Shown here piece by piece: positions 36,124 through 37,650 of a DNA stretch of 37,650 nucleotides. Positions within the stretch are counted from its first letter, which is position 1; each line of letters starts with the position of its first letter. Under the pieces are notes generated by a model. That model worked only from the letters and a program-made list of their open reading frames with translations. It made no database searches and had not been told where the DNA came from. Position numbers and translations under genes: made by a program. This stretch comes from Candidatus Woesearchaeota archaeon. GTDB taxonomy: Archaea > Nanobdellota > Nanobdellia > SCGC-AAA011-G17 > GW2011-AR20. The stretch spans positions 1 to 37,650 of the forward strand of contig JAGVYY010000048.1 of NCBI GenBank assembly GCA_018303005.1. Reading direction: 5' to 3'.

Positions 36124-37650
36124 TTATCTGACATTTATTACCTTATAGATTATGTCATGGTCATTATACTTGTTCTCTGCTGTTAGTGTAATTATGTACT
36201 GTCCTTTTTCTGATGGTTTATTAAGTCTTATTGTTCTCCATGTGCTTTCTGATTTATCAAGATTAATATCTGTGTAATCATACTGGTTTTCCAGCATTGC
36301 TGTTACTTTAATTTGTTCTCTTTTATTCCCTTCATTTTTCACATTGAAATATATATCGATGAAACTTTCTGTTTCTTTTATTATTACATTGTTGCTTATC
36401 TCAAATTTGTGTATACTGGTCTTCTTTGCTTGTGCCTCTCCTTTTGTTACTTGGATAACTGCTGTATCTGTGTCTGTTGCACCTTCGTTGTCTGTTACAG
36501 TTAAGCTTACTATGTATGTGCCTTCTGTTTGATATGCATGTACTGGGATTACAGCGTTTGAATTAGAATTATCACCGAAATCCCATAAATAATTGCTGAT
36601 AAATCCATCAGAATCAAGACTTTGTGAACCATCAAATGTTATCTGAACTTCTGGAGATACTGTTTTGTCAGGACCAGCATTTGCTTCTGGAGGCAGATTC
36701 TGAACTACATCAATCAAATAAGATTGAATTGCATTTCCGTTGTTTCCGTCAGATACTTTTATCTCGACGCCATAACTTCCTACTTGTCCAGATGTCCATG
36801 TTATCAGACCTGTTGATGGATTTATTACCATGCCAGTAGGTGCAATGTTCAATGAGTATGTCAAGGCATCATTGTCTATGTCAATTGCCTCAACATCATA
36901 CCTGTATGCTGTGTTTATTCTTGTAGTAGTTATAGGTACTGATGTTATCTCAGGATTATGGTTCATTATCTGTATTGTGTTTACTATTACCTTAGCTATG
37001 GATGATACTGTACCCCCAAAGCTGTCTAAGGCATATATAATGAAATTGTAGACTCCAGAATCTCCTGTTCTTGTCTGCCATGTGAATACATTATTACTTT
37101 TTGTAAATCTCTGATCGTTGATTGAGTAATTCAATATATCACTATCAAGATCATTGGCATTTGCTGTTATTGAAACTAAGCTTCCTTCATTAACTGAAAT
37201 GTCATTTATTGGATTTATTGTTGGGTTCCTATTATAATCAAGAACTTTTATTGTTATTGATTCAATATCTGAATTGTCTGGATTTGATATTTCAAAAACC
37301 TTGAATGTCACTTGAAAATTTTTTTCTAATAAAGGATGCTGGACCATGTCATAGCTAGGGATCCATGAAAATTTTGCTGTGTTTCCTGTCTGGACTAATG
37401 TTGAGTTTTGAGGCAGATTTATTCCTGCTAGTGTCAGTTGATCATTTTCAGAATCAGTTGCTGTTATTATGAACTGTAGCCTGTCATTTTCTGAAACCTG
37501 TTTATCACCTATTGATTGCAAGATTGGTGGTTGATTACTTGTAGTTGGTGTTGACACTGTAAATGTCTTTGTTCCTGTTAATGGATCTCTTCCATTATTA
37601 TTAGAGTTATCTTTAGCAGTAGCATAATAAGTATGTGCTCCTGCTGAATA
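36124..37650 (-). CDS. PKD/cadherin-like extracellular repeat protein, truncated by the right edge
   Basis: PPEANAGPDKTVSPEVQITFDGSQSLDSDGFISNYLWDFGDNSNS...YIVSLTVTDNEG (PKD); other Ig-like repeats. The frame stays open to the right edge (YSAGAHTYYATAKDNSNNNGRDPLTGTKTFTVSTPTTSN), so the track start at 37557 is an internal GTG. Confidence 0.85.
   Translation of the reverse strand, partial: YSAGAHTYYATAKDNSNNNGRDPLTGTKTFTVSTPTTSNQPPILQSIGDKQVSENDRLQFIITATDSENDQLTLAGINLPQNSTLVQTGNTAKFSWIPSYDMVQHPLLEKNFQVTFKVFEISNPDNSDIESITIKVLDYNRNPTINPINDISVNEGSLVSITANANDLDSDILNYSINDQRFTKSNNVFTWQTRTGDSGVYNFIIYALDSFGGTVSSIAKVIVNTIQIMNHNPEITSVPITTTRINTAYRYDVEAIDIDNDALTYSLNIAPTGMVINPSTGLITWTSGQVGSYGVEIKVSDGNNGNAIQSYLIDVVQNLPPEANAGPDKTVSPEVQITFDGSQSLDSDGFISNYLWDFGDNSNSNAVIPVHAYQTEGTYIVSLTVTDNEGATDTDTAVIQVTKGEAQAKKTSIHKFEISNNVIIKETESFIDIYFNVKNEGNKREQIKVTAMLENQYDYTDINLDKSESTWRTIRLNKPSEKGQYIITLTAENKYNDHDIIYKVINVR

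Noticed and set aside
1-37650. CRISPR arrays, rRNA and tRNA genes, transposases
   Set aside because: No regularly spaced repeats, cloverleaf-like intergenic segments, rRNA-like stretches or transposase motifs seen by eye; a tRNAscan/Infernal run would be needed to exclude small RNAs.

Overview
This 37.65 kb window is AT-rich, about one third GC by eye except for the first ~0.3 kb. It looks archaeal: STT3/AglB oligosaccharyltransferase, class III (archaellin/pilin-type) signal peptides, a TadA/ArlI-type ATPase with TadC/ArlJ-type membrane proteins, a KaiC-like ATPase, BRE/TATA-like promoters and COG1361-type surface proteins. A DPANN (Woesearchaeota-like) origin is my inference only. Main blocks: (1) a minus-strand lipid-linked glycan operon with a GT4 sugar-phosphate transferase, a flippase, two GT2 enzymes and a GT39-like GT-C; (2) a ferredoxin with only three cysteines, a B12-binding-type radical SAM protein and a methyltransferase; (3) a PTPS-related membrane protein and AglB; (4) a carbamoyltransferase / SGNH-like / DUF5989 cassette with two small membrane ORFs; (5) a KaiC-like ATPase leading a type IV pilus-like locus with five overlapping or near-contiguous prepilins, two orphan ORFs, a motor ATPase, two platform proteins and a separately promoted pilin; (6) RNase HII, a ZIP transporter and SMC; (7) a minus-strand cluster of Ig/PKD-like surface proteins, one running off the right edge. 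The best candidates for an undescribed system are the combined AglB, carbamoyltransferase and pilus locus, in which the first prepilin carries a putative C-terminal adhesin domain, and the two orphan ORFs between the prepilins and the motor. Two ORFs missing from the supplied track were recovered by hand translation: an edge-truncated ORF at 1-318 and a GNAT-like remnant at 31446-31607.
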